Below are positions 1 to 7,856 of a stretch of DNA of 39,889 nt, in pieces. Made by a program: the position numbers and the translations under genes. Below the pieces are notes generated by a model. It had not been told where the DNA came from. It saw nothing but the letters and a program-made list of their open reading frames with translations, and did no database searches. Origin of the DNA: JBDHZK01 sp039811865 (GTDB lineage: Bacteria > Actinomycetota > Actinomycetes > Propionibacteriales > Propionibacteriaceae); NCBI GenBank assembly GCA_039811865.1, contig JBDHZK010000007.1, positions 1 through 39,889 on the forward strand. Reading direction: 5' to 3'. Position 1 is the first letter of the stretch. Each line of letters begins with the position of its first letter.

Positions 1-89
1 GCGGCCAGCCCCACGTCGTCGATTGATGCCGCGGCAAGCTTGGCGAGGGCCGCGATGTCGTCCAGAAGCGCCGCCAGTCCCCCGCTCAT
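1..89 (-). CDS. DUF808 family membrane protein, N-terminal fragment
   Basis: Reading leftward from an ATG at 89-87 gives 29 codons that run off the window edge. The peptide begins MSGGLAALLDDIAALAKLAA and continues with SIDDVG, which matches the very conserved start of the DUF808 (YedI-like) inner-membrane protein family of unknown function. Only about a tenth of a typical 300-residue member is present, so the membrane segments lie outside. The start sits 126 bases from the end of the neighbouring HAD gene, which is on the same strand and upstream of it. Family assignment rests on the N-terminal signature only. Confidence 0.8.
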   Translation of the reverse strand, partial: MSGGLAALLDDIAALAKLAAASIDDVGLA

Positions 90-215
90 CGAGACGAACC
101 GCCGGGATGATCGATGCGTGCGCGACTCTGCATGCGTGGCAGGGTAGCGCGTGGCCGACGGGCCGAGTTCGCCAGCGGACGCGCCAAACACCCCCAACCG
201 CGACGAACGGCTAGG

Positions 216-914
216 TCACCAGCTCGAAACCCCACCGCGCTGGGCCGGTTGGGACGCCAGCTGCCGAAGATCGGCGAGCAGAGCCGGAAGGTCGGCGTAC
301 ACGATCGCCGCGTCGGTGGCCCCCGAAACACCGATGGTCACCGCCCCGGCCGCCCGCCCGGCGCCCAAGCCCGAGGGTGAATCCTCGATCACCCCACAGC
401 GATCGATCGGGACCCCGAGCCGCTGGGCCGCCAGCAGATAACCCTCCGGATCGGGCTTGCCGGTCCGCACCTCGTCGCGCGCCACCAACATGGGTGGAAC
501 GACACCGGCGGCACCCAGCCTTGCCTGGGCGAGCGGGGTCAGCGCGTTGGTAACCACCGCCCACGGGATGCCATTGGCGCCGAACCAGGCCACCAGTTCG
601 CTCGCGCCCGGCATTGCCACGACGCCATCAAGATCGTGCATCTCCCGCTCCTGATGCGCCAAAACGCCGGCGGCCACCTCTGCTGAGGTGAGGTCCGGCC
701 GAAAGCGCAGCAAGGTCGCACCAGTCTCCTGCCCGTGACAAAAGGCCAGGACGGCGTCCGGGTCGACCCCGGCCGACTCGGCCCAGTGCGCCCAAGCGCG
801 CTCGACGGCGGCATTGGAGTTGACCAGGGTGCCGTCCATGTCGATCAGGAAGGCTCGGCAGCGCGCTAGCAACTCGGACGGGATCGGCCCATTCTTAACC
901 TCGTCGGATGTCAT
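216..914 (-). CDS. HAD-superfamily sugar phosphatase / phosphoglucomutase-like hydrolase
   Basis: A 232-residue subfamily IA HAD hydrolase. Motif I is DMDGT at residues 25-29, with the nucleophile and acid/base aspartates. Motif II is in VVTNAL, motif III is the Lys of TGKPDPEGY, and motif IV is the acidic pair of IEDSPSG. This is the pattern of small sugar-phosphate and glycerol-phosphate phosphatases and of beta-phosphoglucomutases; a cap of about 70 residues follows motif I. I chose the ATG at 914 because GCGAGG lies 8 bases upstream; the frame stays open back to 1019 but the extra residues look like untranslated promoter DNA. It is divergent from the sucrose-6-phosphate hydrolase gene and so could dephosphorylate a sugar phosphate made there, but the substrate cannot be read from sequence. 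Confidence 0.85.
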   Translation of the reverse strand: MTSDEVKNGPIPSELLARCRAFLIDMDGTLVNSNAAVERAWAHWAESAGVDPDAVLAFCHGQETGATLLRFRPDLTSAEVAAGVLAHQEREMHDLDGVVAMPGASELVAWFGANGIPWAVVTNALTPLAQARLGAAGVVPPMLVARDEVRTGKPDPEGYLLAAQRLGVPIDRCGVIEDSPSGLGAGRAAGAVTIGVSGATDAAIVYADLPALLADLRQLASQPAQRGGVSSW

Positions 915-1013
915 GCGGGCAGCCTCGCAGGCCGAACCGATGCAGCGCTCGATTGCGAGAACGAATCCCACCACGCAACACGAACCATCGATCGAGCACG
1001 CGTCCATACGATC

Positions 1014-1044
1014 TGTCAAACGAACGTCATAACGATGCTATGGT
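1014..1044 (+). promoter_or_regulatory. Promoter and probable LacI-type operator of the sucrose hydrolase gene
   Basis: TGTCAAACG at 1014-1022 is followed by AACGTCAT and then by a -10-like TATGGT at 1039-1044. Exactly seven bases separate TATGGT from the GTG at 1052. The nine-base TGTCAAACG recurs inverted as CGTTTGACA at 2609-2617 in the promoter of the PTS gene, so it is probably one half-site of the shared sucrose operator. Its position over the expected -35 region would suit repression. The right half here is poorly symmetrical. Confidence 0.5.
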
Positions 1045-1051
1045 GCGGATC

Positions 1052-2527
1052 GTGAGCCGTACGAGCGACCTGATGACTCTGGCAGCACGGGCGATCCAGG
1101 ACAGCGACGCGCCCGCCGACCCGGACTACCCACGGATTCACGTCGCCCCCCCGATCGGGCGGCTGAACGATCCGAACGGGTTGGTTCACTTCGACGGCCG
1201 GTATCACGCTTTCTATCAGTTCGCGCCGTTTTTCCCGCACCAGCGCCTGATCTTTTGGGGTCACGCGAGCACGACTGACCTCCTCCACTGGGAGACCCAT
1301 CCGCCCGCACTGGCTCCCGATGCCCCCTATGACCGGACGGGCGTCTACTCCGGCGGAGCAATCGTCGAGGACGACCGGGTCTGGCTGCATTACACGGGCA
1401 ACGTCAAACACCCGGACGGTGAACGGGAGAGCTCGCAGTGCGCGGCCACGTCCACCGACCTGTCCACCTTCCCGAAAGACGCTGCCAATCCCCTCATCCC
1501 CGGACCTCCGCCCGGTTACACCGCGCATTTTCGGGATCCGCAGGTACGCCGCGACCCGGACGGCGGTTACCGCATGATCCTGGGCGCCCAACGCGCCAAC
1601 GAAACGGGCTGCGTCCTGGTCTACCACTCCCCCGACCTGCTCTCCTGGGAACTCCTCGGAGAACTGGAGTTCCCAGGTGCCGAGAACCGCTTCGCGAAAT
1701 TGGGCTTCATGTGGGAGTGTCCGAATCTTCTTCGAATCGCGGACGAAGTCAGCGGCGAAGTGCGAGACGTCCTGGTGTTTTGTCCTCAGGGGATCGAGTT
1801 CCAGGACGGGCTTGAGCACAACGAGTTTCCCTGTTGCTACGTGGTGGGGCGCTTGGAGGGCCGGCGGTTCCTGGACGCGAGCGAAATCATCGAGTTGGAT
1901 AACGGCTTCGAGTTCTACGCCCCCCAGGGCTTCTGCCTTCCGGATCACCCGGCCGGTACCGAACTGCTGCTGGGCTGGCTGGGCAACCCCGGCCAGGACG
2001 ACCAACCCTCCCTGCGCGAGCACGGTTGGGTCCACGCGTTGACCGTGCCTCGGTGGCTTAGCCTGCGGAATGGACGGCTGATCCAGCGGCCCGCCATTTC
2101 CGCGGACGGACAGCGCCTGGCCGAGCCCAACACCCTGTTGGCCGACGATGAACTCGAGTTCGCCGATCTGGCCGCCCAGCGGGCGTTCCTACTCAGGCTC
2201 CGTCTGGATCCCAATCGCGACGCCGAGTGGAAGCTGAGCATCGGCCCGACCGGTTCCGCAGTGCACCTCTCGGGGGTGGACGGGGTGCTCACGATCGACC
2301 GGTCCGCCACGCGTTACTCGGTCGGCGGGCAACGAAGAACCGTTCTTGTGCCGGGCGGCATCGTCGACCTGGAAGTCATCCAGGACGGGTCGATCACCGA
2401 GGTTTTCGTCAACGCGGGAGCCGCGTCGTTCACCATGCGCGTCTTCTTCGCCGACGGCCAGCGACGAGTGCGGTTGGCGACGTCCGGCGAGTTGCGGATC
2501 TTGGAAGCCGAAGGAACCCTGTTTTGA
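1052..2527 (+). CDS. scrB: GH32 sucrose-6-phosphate hydrolase
   Basis: A 491-residue glycoside hydrolase family 32 enzyme that would cleave sucrose-6-phosphate into glucose-6-phosphate and fructose in the cytosol. The three GH32 catalytic signatures are present: the nucleophile in LNDPNG (Asp40), the transition-state stabiliser in FRDP (Asp162) and the acid/base in WECPN (Glu222). The five-bladed propeller is followed by the usual C-terminal beta-sandwich from about residue 350. No signal peptide is seen, which fits an intracellular enzyme fed by the PTS. I prefer the GTG at 1052 because a TATGGT -10 lies seven bases upstream, implying a leaderless mRNA; an in-frame ATG at 1040 sits inside that -10 and is the alternative. 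The PTS transporter gene follows after 149 bases under its own promoter. Confidence 0.9.
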   Translation: MSRTSDLMTLAARAIQDSDAPADPDYPRIHVAPPIGRLNDPNGLVHFDGRYHAFYQFAPFFPHQRLIFWGHASTTDLLHWETHPPALAPDAPYDRTGVYSGGAIVEDDRVWLHYTGNVKHPDGERESSQCAATSTDLSTFPKDAANPLIPGPPPGYTAHFRDPQVRRDPDGGYRMILGAQRANETGCVLVYHSPDLLSWELLGELEFPGAENRFAKLGFMWECPNLLRIADEVSGEVRDVLVFCPQGIEFQDGLEHNEFPCCYVVGRLEGRRFLDASEIIELDNGFEFYAPQGFCLPDHPAGTELLLGWLGNPGQDDQPSLREHGWVHALTVPRWLSLRNGRLIQRPAISADGQRLAEPNTLLADDELEFADLAAQRAFLLRLRLDPNRDAEWKLSIGPTGSAVHLSGVDGVLTIDRSATRYSVGGQRRTVLVPGGIVDLEVIQDGSITEVFVNAGAASFTMRVFFADGQRRVRLATSGELRILEAEGTLF

Positions 2528-2558
2528 CGGGTACCGCGCCCCAAGTACGCGGATCTCG

Positions 2559-2617
2559 TTGCGCCACGAACTGCGTGCAGCTATTATGTCAATCGATTGA
2601 CTGCCTAACGTTTGACA
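2559..2617 (+). promoter_or_regulatory. Promoter and LacI-type operator of the sucrose PTS gene
   Basis: TTGCGC (2559-2564), a 17-base spacer and TATTAT (2582-2587) form a good sigma-70-type promoter. Directly after the -10, at 2588-2601, is the perfect 14-base palindrome GTCAATCGATTGAC with a central CG, typical of LacI/GalR operators. A second half-site, CGTTTGACA, lies at 2609-2617. A repressor there would cover the start point. The likely ligand-responsive protein is the LacI-type regulator encoded at 4665-5729. Confidence 0.7.
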
Positions 2618-2676
2618 TATCGCCCAGGCGCCGCCGCCAGGGGTGATGCATCTTCATGGAGGAAGGGGAAGAACGG

Positions 2677-4659
2677 ATGGATCATGCAAGAGTGGCCAAG
2701 ACCGTCCTACAAGCCGTAGGCGGCCCCAAGAACGTTTCCGCCGCGGCGCACTGCGCGACCCGGCTGCGCCTGGTGCTGGCGGACGACAAGCTGGTCGACA
2801 ATGCCGCCTTGGACAACGACGCCGACGTAAAGGGCACCTTCTCGGCCGGTGGCATGTTCCAGATCATCATCGGACCCGGTGACGTTGACATCGTCTTCGA
2901 CAACCTGGTCAAGAACGGCGTCCGTGAGTTGTCCAAGGACGAGGCCAAGCAGGAGGCCGCCAAGAAGGACAACGTCCTGATCCGCCTGATCAAGACTCTT
3001 TCCGACGTGTTCGTCCCCGTGCTGCCGGCACTGATCGCCGGTGGTTTGCTGATGGCCCTGAACAACGTCCTCACCTCCGCCGGACTTTTCGGGCCGAAGT
3101 CCATCATCGAGATGGTGCCGGCGATCAAGGACCTCGCGGCCATGGTGAACCTGCTGGCCGCCGCCCCGTTCGCGTTCCTTCCCGTCCTTGTCGGTTACTC
3201 CGCGGTCAAGCGATTCGGGGGCAATCCGTATTTGGGTGCCGCAATGGGTGCGGCGATGGTCTTCCCCAGCCTGGTGAACGGTTACGGCGTCGCGAAAGCG
3301 ATCGCCGACGGGACCATGCCCTACTGGGACCTCTTCGGGTTGAAGGTGGCCCAAGCGGGCTACCAAGGCACGGTGATCCCGGTGCTCTTGGTCAGTTTCG
3401 TGCTCGCCACCATCGAGAAGTGGCTACACAAGGTCCTTAAGGGAACCACCGACTTCCTGCTCACCCCGCTCATCACCATCCTGATCACCGGTTTCCTCGC
3501 GTTTATTGCGCTCGGGCCGCTTGCTCGGGGACTCGGCGACGGGCTCACCTTCGGGTTGCAGTGGCTCTACACCTCGGCTGGATTCGTGGGCGGGCTCCTG
3601 TTCGGCCTGATCTACTCCCCCATCGTCATCACTGGTCTGCATCAGAGTTTCCCGGCCGTCGAGTTGCCCCTGATCGCCCAGTACCAGCAGGGCACCGGGC
3701 CGGGTTCGTTCATCTTCCCGATCGCCTCGATGGCGAACATTGCCCAGGGTGCGGCCACGCTGGCGGTGTTCATCCTTTCCAAGAACGGCAAGCTGAAGGG
3801 CATGGCGGGCGCTTCGGCGGTCTCCGCGCTGATGGGCATCACAGAACCGGCCATCTTCGGCGTCAACCTGCGGCTGCGCTGGCCCTTCTATGTCGCGATC
3901 GGTTCGGCCGCGATCGGCGGTGCGTTGATCAGCATCTTCAACGTGCATGCGGTGGCACTTGGGGCCGCCGGTCTGATCGGATTCGTTTCGATCAACCCCG
4001 CGAGCATTCCGATGTTCGTCGTCTGTAGCGTCATCGTCTTCGCGCTGTCGTTCACGGTGAGCTTCCTTTACGGCCGCACCCGAGGCTCGGAGTCGCTGGC
4101 CGGCGCGAAGGTTGACGAGACCGACGAGTCCGCCCCCGCGGAGCTGGATCCCGAGGCTCGGGCGTTGCTCGCCGGTGCGGTCGACGACTTCTCGGTCACC
4201 TCGCCGGTGAAGGGAAAGCTCATTCCGCTCTCGGGGGTCAACGACAAGACGTTCGCCGGCGGAATGCTCGGTCCGGGCGCGGCGGTGATTCCCACCGAAG
4301 GACCTGTTGTCGCCCCCGTGGACGGCGAAGTCATTGTCGCCTTCCCCACCGGGCACGCCTACGGCCTGCGGTCGGCGAGCGGAATCGAGCTGCTGATTCA
4401 TATCGGCATGGACACCGTCCGACTCAAGGGGGAGCACTTCGCAGCCAAGGTGAAAAAGGGGCAACAGGTTCACCGCGGCGAGGTTTTGGCCGAAGTGGAT
4501 TGGGCCGCCGTGAAGCAGGCGGGCTACGACATCACCACGCCCATCGTTGTCACGAACGCGGATAAGTACGCCGCGGTCGAATCGGACGATCCCCGATCGG
4601 TGTATTCCGGCGACCGCATGCTTGAGGTCGTGGCGAAAGAGGTGCCGGCCGCAAGTTGA
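2677..4659 (+). CDS. scrA: Sucrose-type PTS transporter, EIIBCA in one chain
   Basis: A 660-residue phosphotransferase-system permease of the glucose/sucrose superfamily. The EIIB domain (about residues 1-85) carries the phospho-cysteine in HCATRLR at Cys26. The EIIC membrane domain (about 95-465) holds roughly ten hydrophobic segments and the GITEPAIFGVNLR signature common to sucrose, trehalose and beta-glucoside permeases. The EIIA domain (about 510-640) has HIGMDTV with the expected phospho-histidine His575 and the partner His560 in GHAYGL. Sucrose specificity is inferred from the adjacent GH32 hydrolase. The ATG at 2677 is preceded by GGAGGAAGG at 2658-2666; an in-frame ATG at 2656 overlaps that ribosome site and is unlikely. 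The product would take up sucrose and release sucrose-6-phosphate. A strong hairpin terminator follows at 4673. Confidence 0.9.
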   Translation: MDHARVAKTVLQAVGGPKNVSAAAHCATRLRLVLADDKLVDNAALDNDADVKGTFSAGGMFQIIIGPGDVDIVFDNLVKNGVRELSKDEAKQEAAKKDNVLIRLIKTLSDVFVPVLPALIAGGLLMALNNVLTSAGLFGPKSIIEMVPAIKDLAAMVNLLAAAPFAFLPVLVGYSAVKRFGGNPYLGAAMGAAMVFPSLVNGYGVAKAIADGTMPYWDLFGLKVAQAGYQGTVIPVLLVSFVLATIEKWLHKVLKGTTDFLLTPLITILITGFLAFIALGPLARGLGDGLTFGLQWLYTSAGFVGGLLFGLIYSPIVITGLHQSFPAVELPLIAQYQQGTGPGSFIFPIASMANIAQGAATLAVFILSKNGKLKGMAGASAVSALMGITEPAIFGVNLRLRWPFYVAIGSAAIGGALISIFNVHAVALGAAGLIGFVSINPASIPMFVVCSVIVFALSFTVSFLYGRTRGSESLAGAKVDETDESAPAELDPEARALLAGAVDDFSVTSPVKGKLIPLSGVNDKTFAGGMLGPGAAVIPTEGPVVAPVDGEVIVAFPTGHAYGLRSASGIELLIHIGMDTVRLKGEHFAAKVKKGQQVHRGEVLAEVDWAAVKQAGYDITTPIVVTNADKYAAVESDDPRSVYSGDRMLEVVAKEVPAAS

Positions 4660-4664
4660 CCGGA

Positions 4665-5729
4665 TCACTGAGGAAGGGGGTGGGCAGGAAGCGGCCCGCC
4701 CCCTTCTTTCGTCTCGTCAGGAGCCCGGCAGCCCCCGGTCGTCCAACCTTCGATCAGGGTGACAGGGAGTTCCTCGGCGGCCACGGCCAAGGGTTCTTCG
4801 TCGGACGAAGCCGCTTCGATCTGCGAGACCAGGTGTTCCACCGCTCGACGGCAAATGTCTCGAATCGGCTGCTGGATCGTCGAAAGCCCGGGTAGCGCAC
4901 GACGGATCGCCTCGGTCCCATCGAACCCAACCACCCGGACGTCGTCCGGCACCCGGACGCCGCGCTGCCGCGCCCACTCGAGGGCGGTCGCGGCGGCCAG
5001 ATCGTCGGTGGCGAAAACCCCGTCGATCTCCCGCGCGGCGTCGAGGGCCGCGAAGATCTGGCTGGTTCGGGCGGGCTCTGGGGTGTGGAACTCGACCGTT
5101 GCGACCAGGGGTTCGATGCCCGCGTCACCCAGCACGGACCGGTATCCCGCTTCCCGCCGATTCAACGGGGACGACGTCGACGTGAGCAGCATCGGCCGAT
5201 GCGAACCGCGTTCGAGCAGGAGGCGCGTCGCCATCCGTCCGCCCTCCTCGTTCGCGGCCCGTACGTTCTGGATGGACGGCGAAAGTTCTCGGTCAACCGT
5301 GACGATCGGCAACCGCAGCGTGGCGTACTCGGGAATGGAATGGTTGTGTGCGCCGGAAATGATGCCGTCGACCCGGTTGCCCGCCAACAACTGCAGATAC
5401 TCGCGTTCCCTGTCCGCCCGACCGAAGCTGTTGCAAGACAAGGTCCGGTACCCACGCGTCGCCAGGTCGTTCTCGATCTCAGCGGTGACCTGGCCGAAGA
5501 AGGGCAGCGCAGTGGTGGGCATGATCACGCCGATCATGCGGGTGCGTTGGCCCAGCAACGAACGTGCGATCTGGTTTGGACGATAGTTGAGCGCCCGAAT
5601 AGCCTCGTCCACGCGGCCCTTGATCTCGGCGCTGAGGTATCCGCGGCTGTTCAGAACCCGCGACACCGTCGTGACCGACACTCCAGCCAGCGCGGCAACA
5701 TCGGACAGCGTGGGTTCGCGCTGAGCCAT
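4665..5729 (-). CDS. scrR: LacI-family transcriptional repressor, probable sucrose regulator
   Basis: A 354-residue LacI/GalR protein. The N-terminal helix-turn-helix begins LSDVAALAGVSVTTVSRVLN (residues 8-27), followed by the hinge helix region YRPNQIARSL and a periplasmic-binding-protein-like effector domain with IGVIMP, DGIISG, FATDDLAAA and VVGFDG segments. The ATG at 5729 has a GGAAGGGGGTGGG purine-rich site just upstream; the frame is open to 6050 but the extra part is not LacI-like. It is convergent with the sucrose PTS gene, and palindromes typical of this family lie in both scr promoters, so control of sucrose uptake is the natural inference. Its last codons run through the shared terminator hairpin, giving a Gly/Pro-rich tail. 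The effector could be sucrose-6-phosphate or fructose; the sequence does not say. Confidence 0.85.
   Translation of the reverse strand: MAQREPTLSDVAALAGVSVTTVSRVLNSRGYLSAEIKGRVDEAIRALNYRPNQIARSLLGQRTRMIGVIMPTTALPFFGQVTAEIENDLATRGYRTLSCNSFGRADREREYLQLLAGNRVDGIISGAHNHSIPEYATLRLPIVTVDRELSPSIQNVRAANEEGGRMATRLLLERGSHRPMLLTSTSSPLNRREAGYRSVLGDAGIEPLVATVEFHTPEPARTSQIFAALDAAREIDGVFATDDLAAATALEWARQRGVRVPDDVRVVGFDGTEAIRRALPGLSTIQQPIRDICRRAVEHLVSQIEAASSDEEPLAVAAEELPVTLIEGWTTGGCRAPDETKEGGGPLPAHPLPQ
4673..4710. terminator. Bidirectional intrinsic terminator between scrA and the LacI-type gene
   Basis: GAAGGGGGTGGGC (4673-4685) pairs with GCCCGCCCCCTTC (4694-4706) over 13 positions with one G-T pair and an 8-base loop, followed by TTTC. 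It lies just after the scrA stop and also inside the last codons of the convergent regulator gene, whose stop is at 4665-4667. Confidence 0.75.
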
Positions 5730-6085
5730 CTGCCCACCCCCTTCCGCCAACCGCTCTTGATACCGCAACTTCGGATTGTGCCACGTTGCCTGACCCGACC
5801 CGGTAGTGCCTGACATCGTTCTATCCGAGTTAACCGGGCGACGCTGGGTCGATGCGGAATCCTGAGTCGAGGAGGAATCCTGCCCGGCGCGGCTGACCAA
5901 GCGCCACCCGAGGAGCCGGGCCGCAGACCCTCGCCCCGCCTCCCGAACACGTCCAGCCGCCAGGTTTCGCGACCAAGCGTTGATCAGCTTTTCGCGGATG
6001 TGACTGGGAAACGACGCGCCCGCCGGCGGTATCCCGGCGCTCTTCGGCACTGCCTTGGCGGTCCAGAACTGCGAGACTTTGCGTC
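5730..6085. other. 356-base intergenic region, divergent promoters
   Basis: This gap separates the divergent LacI-type gene and the flavoprotein gene. I see no convincing gene. GAGACT at 6073-6078 lies seven bases before the flavoprotein ATG and could be a -10 for a leaderless message. An imperfect inverted pair, GCAAC and GTTGC, near 5765-5790 lies upstream of the regulator, but it is too short to call an operator. Confidence 0.4.
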
Positions 6086-7798
6086 ATGACCATTCCAGCG
6101 GCAACCGACACCGCCGTGCGCACCGGACGCAACCCCACCCCGGCCATCGTCCTGGTCAGCGCTGAGCACGTGGACCACCTGCTGGAGGAGTTCGGCCGCT
6201 ACTCCCGGGACTACACGATCCATCCGGCCCGGACGGCCGATCAGGCGCGCCAGATCACCGAGGAGATCCTCGCGCAGGGCCGGCACGTGGCCCTGTTCGT
6301 GGTCGAATCGACGCTTCCGGACGCCCCCGTCCTGAAAGCCATGGGGTACTTGAGGCACCTGGTGCCAACGTCGCGGCGAGTGGTCGCCGCGCACTGGCAG
6401 CGGTTTGCCCAGGACGCCCCGGACCTTCGTCATGGCTTGAGCGCCGGCAAGTTCGATGCCTTCTTGATGATCCCGCGCGGCGTCCGGGACGAGGAGTTCC
6501 ACACCGCGATCTGCGAGTTGTTGTCCGACTGGGGATCCACGGTTCCCGATCCGGAGGTGGCAGCCGTCTTAATCGTCTCGGACGCGGTCAACCCGGCCAC
6601 CCTGGCCATCCGCGACTACCTGGACAGGATCGGGTCGCCCAGCCACACCTACCCGCCGGACAGCCCGGAGGGACGCGCGCTGATCGAGCGTTACGGCCGT
6701 GAGCCGGAGGCGTTTCCCCTGGTCGCGACGTACAACCGGGCGCCACAGGTGGCGACGTCCGTCCGTGATGTCGCCATGGCGATCTATGGCCGTCCGGCCG
6801 ACATCGACGTCGACACCGTGGTCGATCTCGCGGTCGTGGGCGCCGGCCCGGCCGGGCTGGCCACGGCCGTCTACGGCGCGTCCGAGGGGCTCTCCACGGT
6901 GGTTCTCGAGGCGGAGGCCATCGGCGGCCAGGCGGGCACCAGTTCGATGATTCGCAACTACCTCGGCTTCCCGCGCGGGATCTCCGGCATGCGTCTGGCG
7001 CAACGGGCCCGGTCGCAGGCGATCCGGTTCGGCACCCGCTTCTTCACCGGCTGGCCCGTCACCGCCCTGGTTCCAGGCGCCGCCGGGGAGCCGCACGTGT
7101 TGAAGACGGACGGCGGGGACGTCCGCGCTCGCAGCGTGGTGATCGCCGCGGGGGTCAGCTACCGAAAGCTGGGAGTGCCTGCCATCGACGACTTCACCGG
7201 CCGCGGCGTGCAATACGGAGCCGCGATGACCGCCGCCCGCGAGATGGAGGGGCGACCGGTGTTCGTCGTCGGCGGGGGAAACTCGGCCGGGCAAGCTGCG
7301 GTGCACCTCTCGCGCTTCGCCAGTTCCGTGACGATCCTGGTCAGGCGCGAGGGGCTGGCGTCCACCATGTCGCAGTACCTGATCTACGAGATCGAGTACA
7401 ACCCGCGCATCACCGTGCGGCCCTTCACCGCGGTCACCGACGCCGGCGGTGATGGCCGGCTGGAGTGGCTGACCCTGCGGGACGTCCGGTCCGGACATGA
7501 GTACCGGGAGGACGCCGGTGGGTTGTTCTTGCTGCTCGGTGCCCAGCCGCACTGCGGCTGGCTGCCCGAGCAAGTGGCGCAGGACGCCGTCGGTTACGTC
7601 CTTACTGGCCGCAACGTGCCCAGGGAGTCGTGGCTGAACGGCCTGCCGCCCGCCGACCTGGCGACCAACGTGCCGGGCGTCTTCGCTGTGGGGGACATCC
7701 GCGCCGGCTCGATGAAGCGAGTTGCCTCCGCCGCAGGCGAGGGGGCCAGCGTCGTCCCGCTGGTGCACACCTGGCTCGAGGCGAGCGCCCGAGCCTGA
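6086..7798 (+). CDS. Fused receiver-like / thioredoxin-reductase-like FAD oxidoreductase lacking redox cysteines
   Basis: A 570-residue three-part protein. Residues 1-130 resemble a response-regulator receiver fold; about 135-215 look like a glutaredoxin/thioredoxin-like fold; 235-565 form a thioredoxin-reductase-type flavoprotein with an FAD-binding GAGPAG at 252-257 and an NAD(P)-binding GGGNSAG at 396-402. The C-terminal FAD motif is in GVFAVGDIR. Where thioredoxin reductases carry a CxxC pair, this protein reads YGAAMTAA at 377-384, and the middle domain also has no CxxC. It therefore cannot reduce thioredoxin by the classical mechanism. Fused receiver/reductase proteins of this layout occur in many bacteria and their electron acceptor is generally unknown. 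The start is the ATG at 6086 with a possible -10 seven bases upstream. A weak inverted repeat (CCGTCGC 7817, GCGACGG 7843) follows the stop. Confidence 0.85.
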   Translation: MTIPAATDTAVRTGRNPTPAIVLVSAEHVDHLLEEFGRYSRDYTIHPARTADQARQITEEILAQGRHVALFVVESTLPDAPVLKAMGYLRHLVPTSRRVVAAHWQRFAQDAPDLRHGLSAGKFDAFLMIPRGVRDEEFHTAICELLSDWGSTVPDPEVAAVLIVSDAVNPATLAIRDYLDRIGSPSHTYPPDSPEGRALIERYGREPEAFPLVATYNRAPQVATSVRDVAMAIYGRPADIDVDTVVDLAVVGAGPAGLATAVYGASEGLSTVVLEAEAIGGQAGTSSMIRNYLGFPRGISGMRLAQRARSQAIRFGTRFFTGWPVTALVPGAAGEPHVLKTDGGDVRARSVVIAAGVSYRKLGVPAIDDFTGRGVQYGAAMTAAREMEGRPVFVVGGGNSAGQAAVHLSRFASSVTILVRREGLASTMSQYLIYEIEYNPRITVRPFTAVTDAGGDGRLEWLTLRDVRSGHEYREDAGGLFLLLGAQPHCGWLPEQVAQDAVGYVLTGRNVPRESWLNGLPPADLATNVPGVFAVGDIRAGSMKRVASAAGEGASVVPLVHTWLEASARA

Positions 7799-7856
7799 GC
7801 AGATGGCCTCGCCTGCCCGTCGCCGGGTCCGGGGGTGGGTATGCGACGGCCCGGCC

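Noticed and set aside
5730..6050. N-terminal extension of the LacI-type regulator
   Set aside because: The frame is open but the helix-turn-helix of this family starts within a few residues of the N-terminus and a purine-rich site precedes the ATG at 5729.
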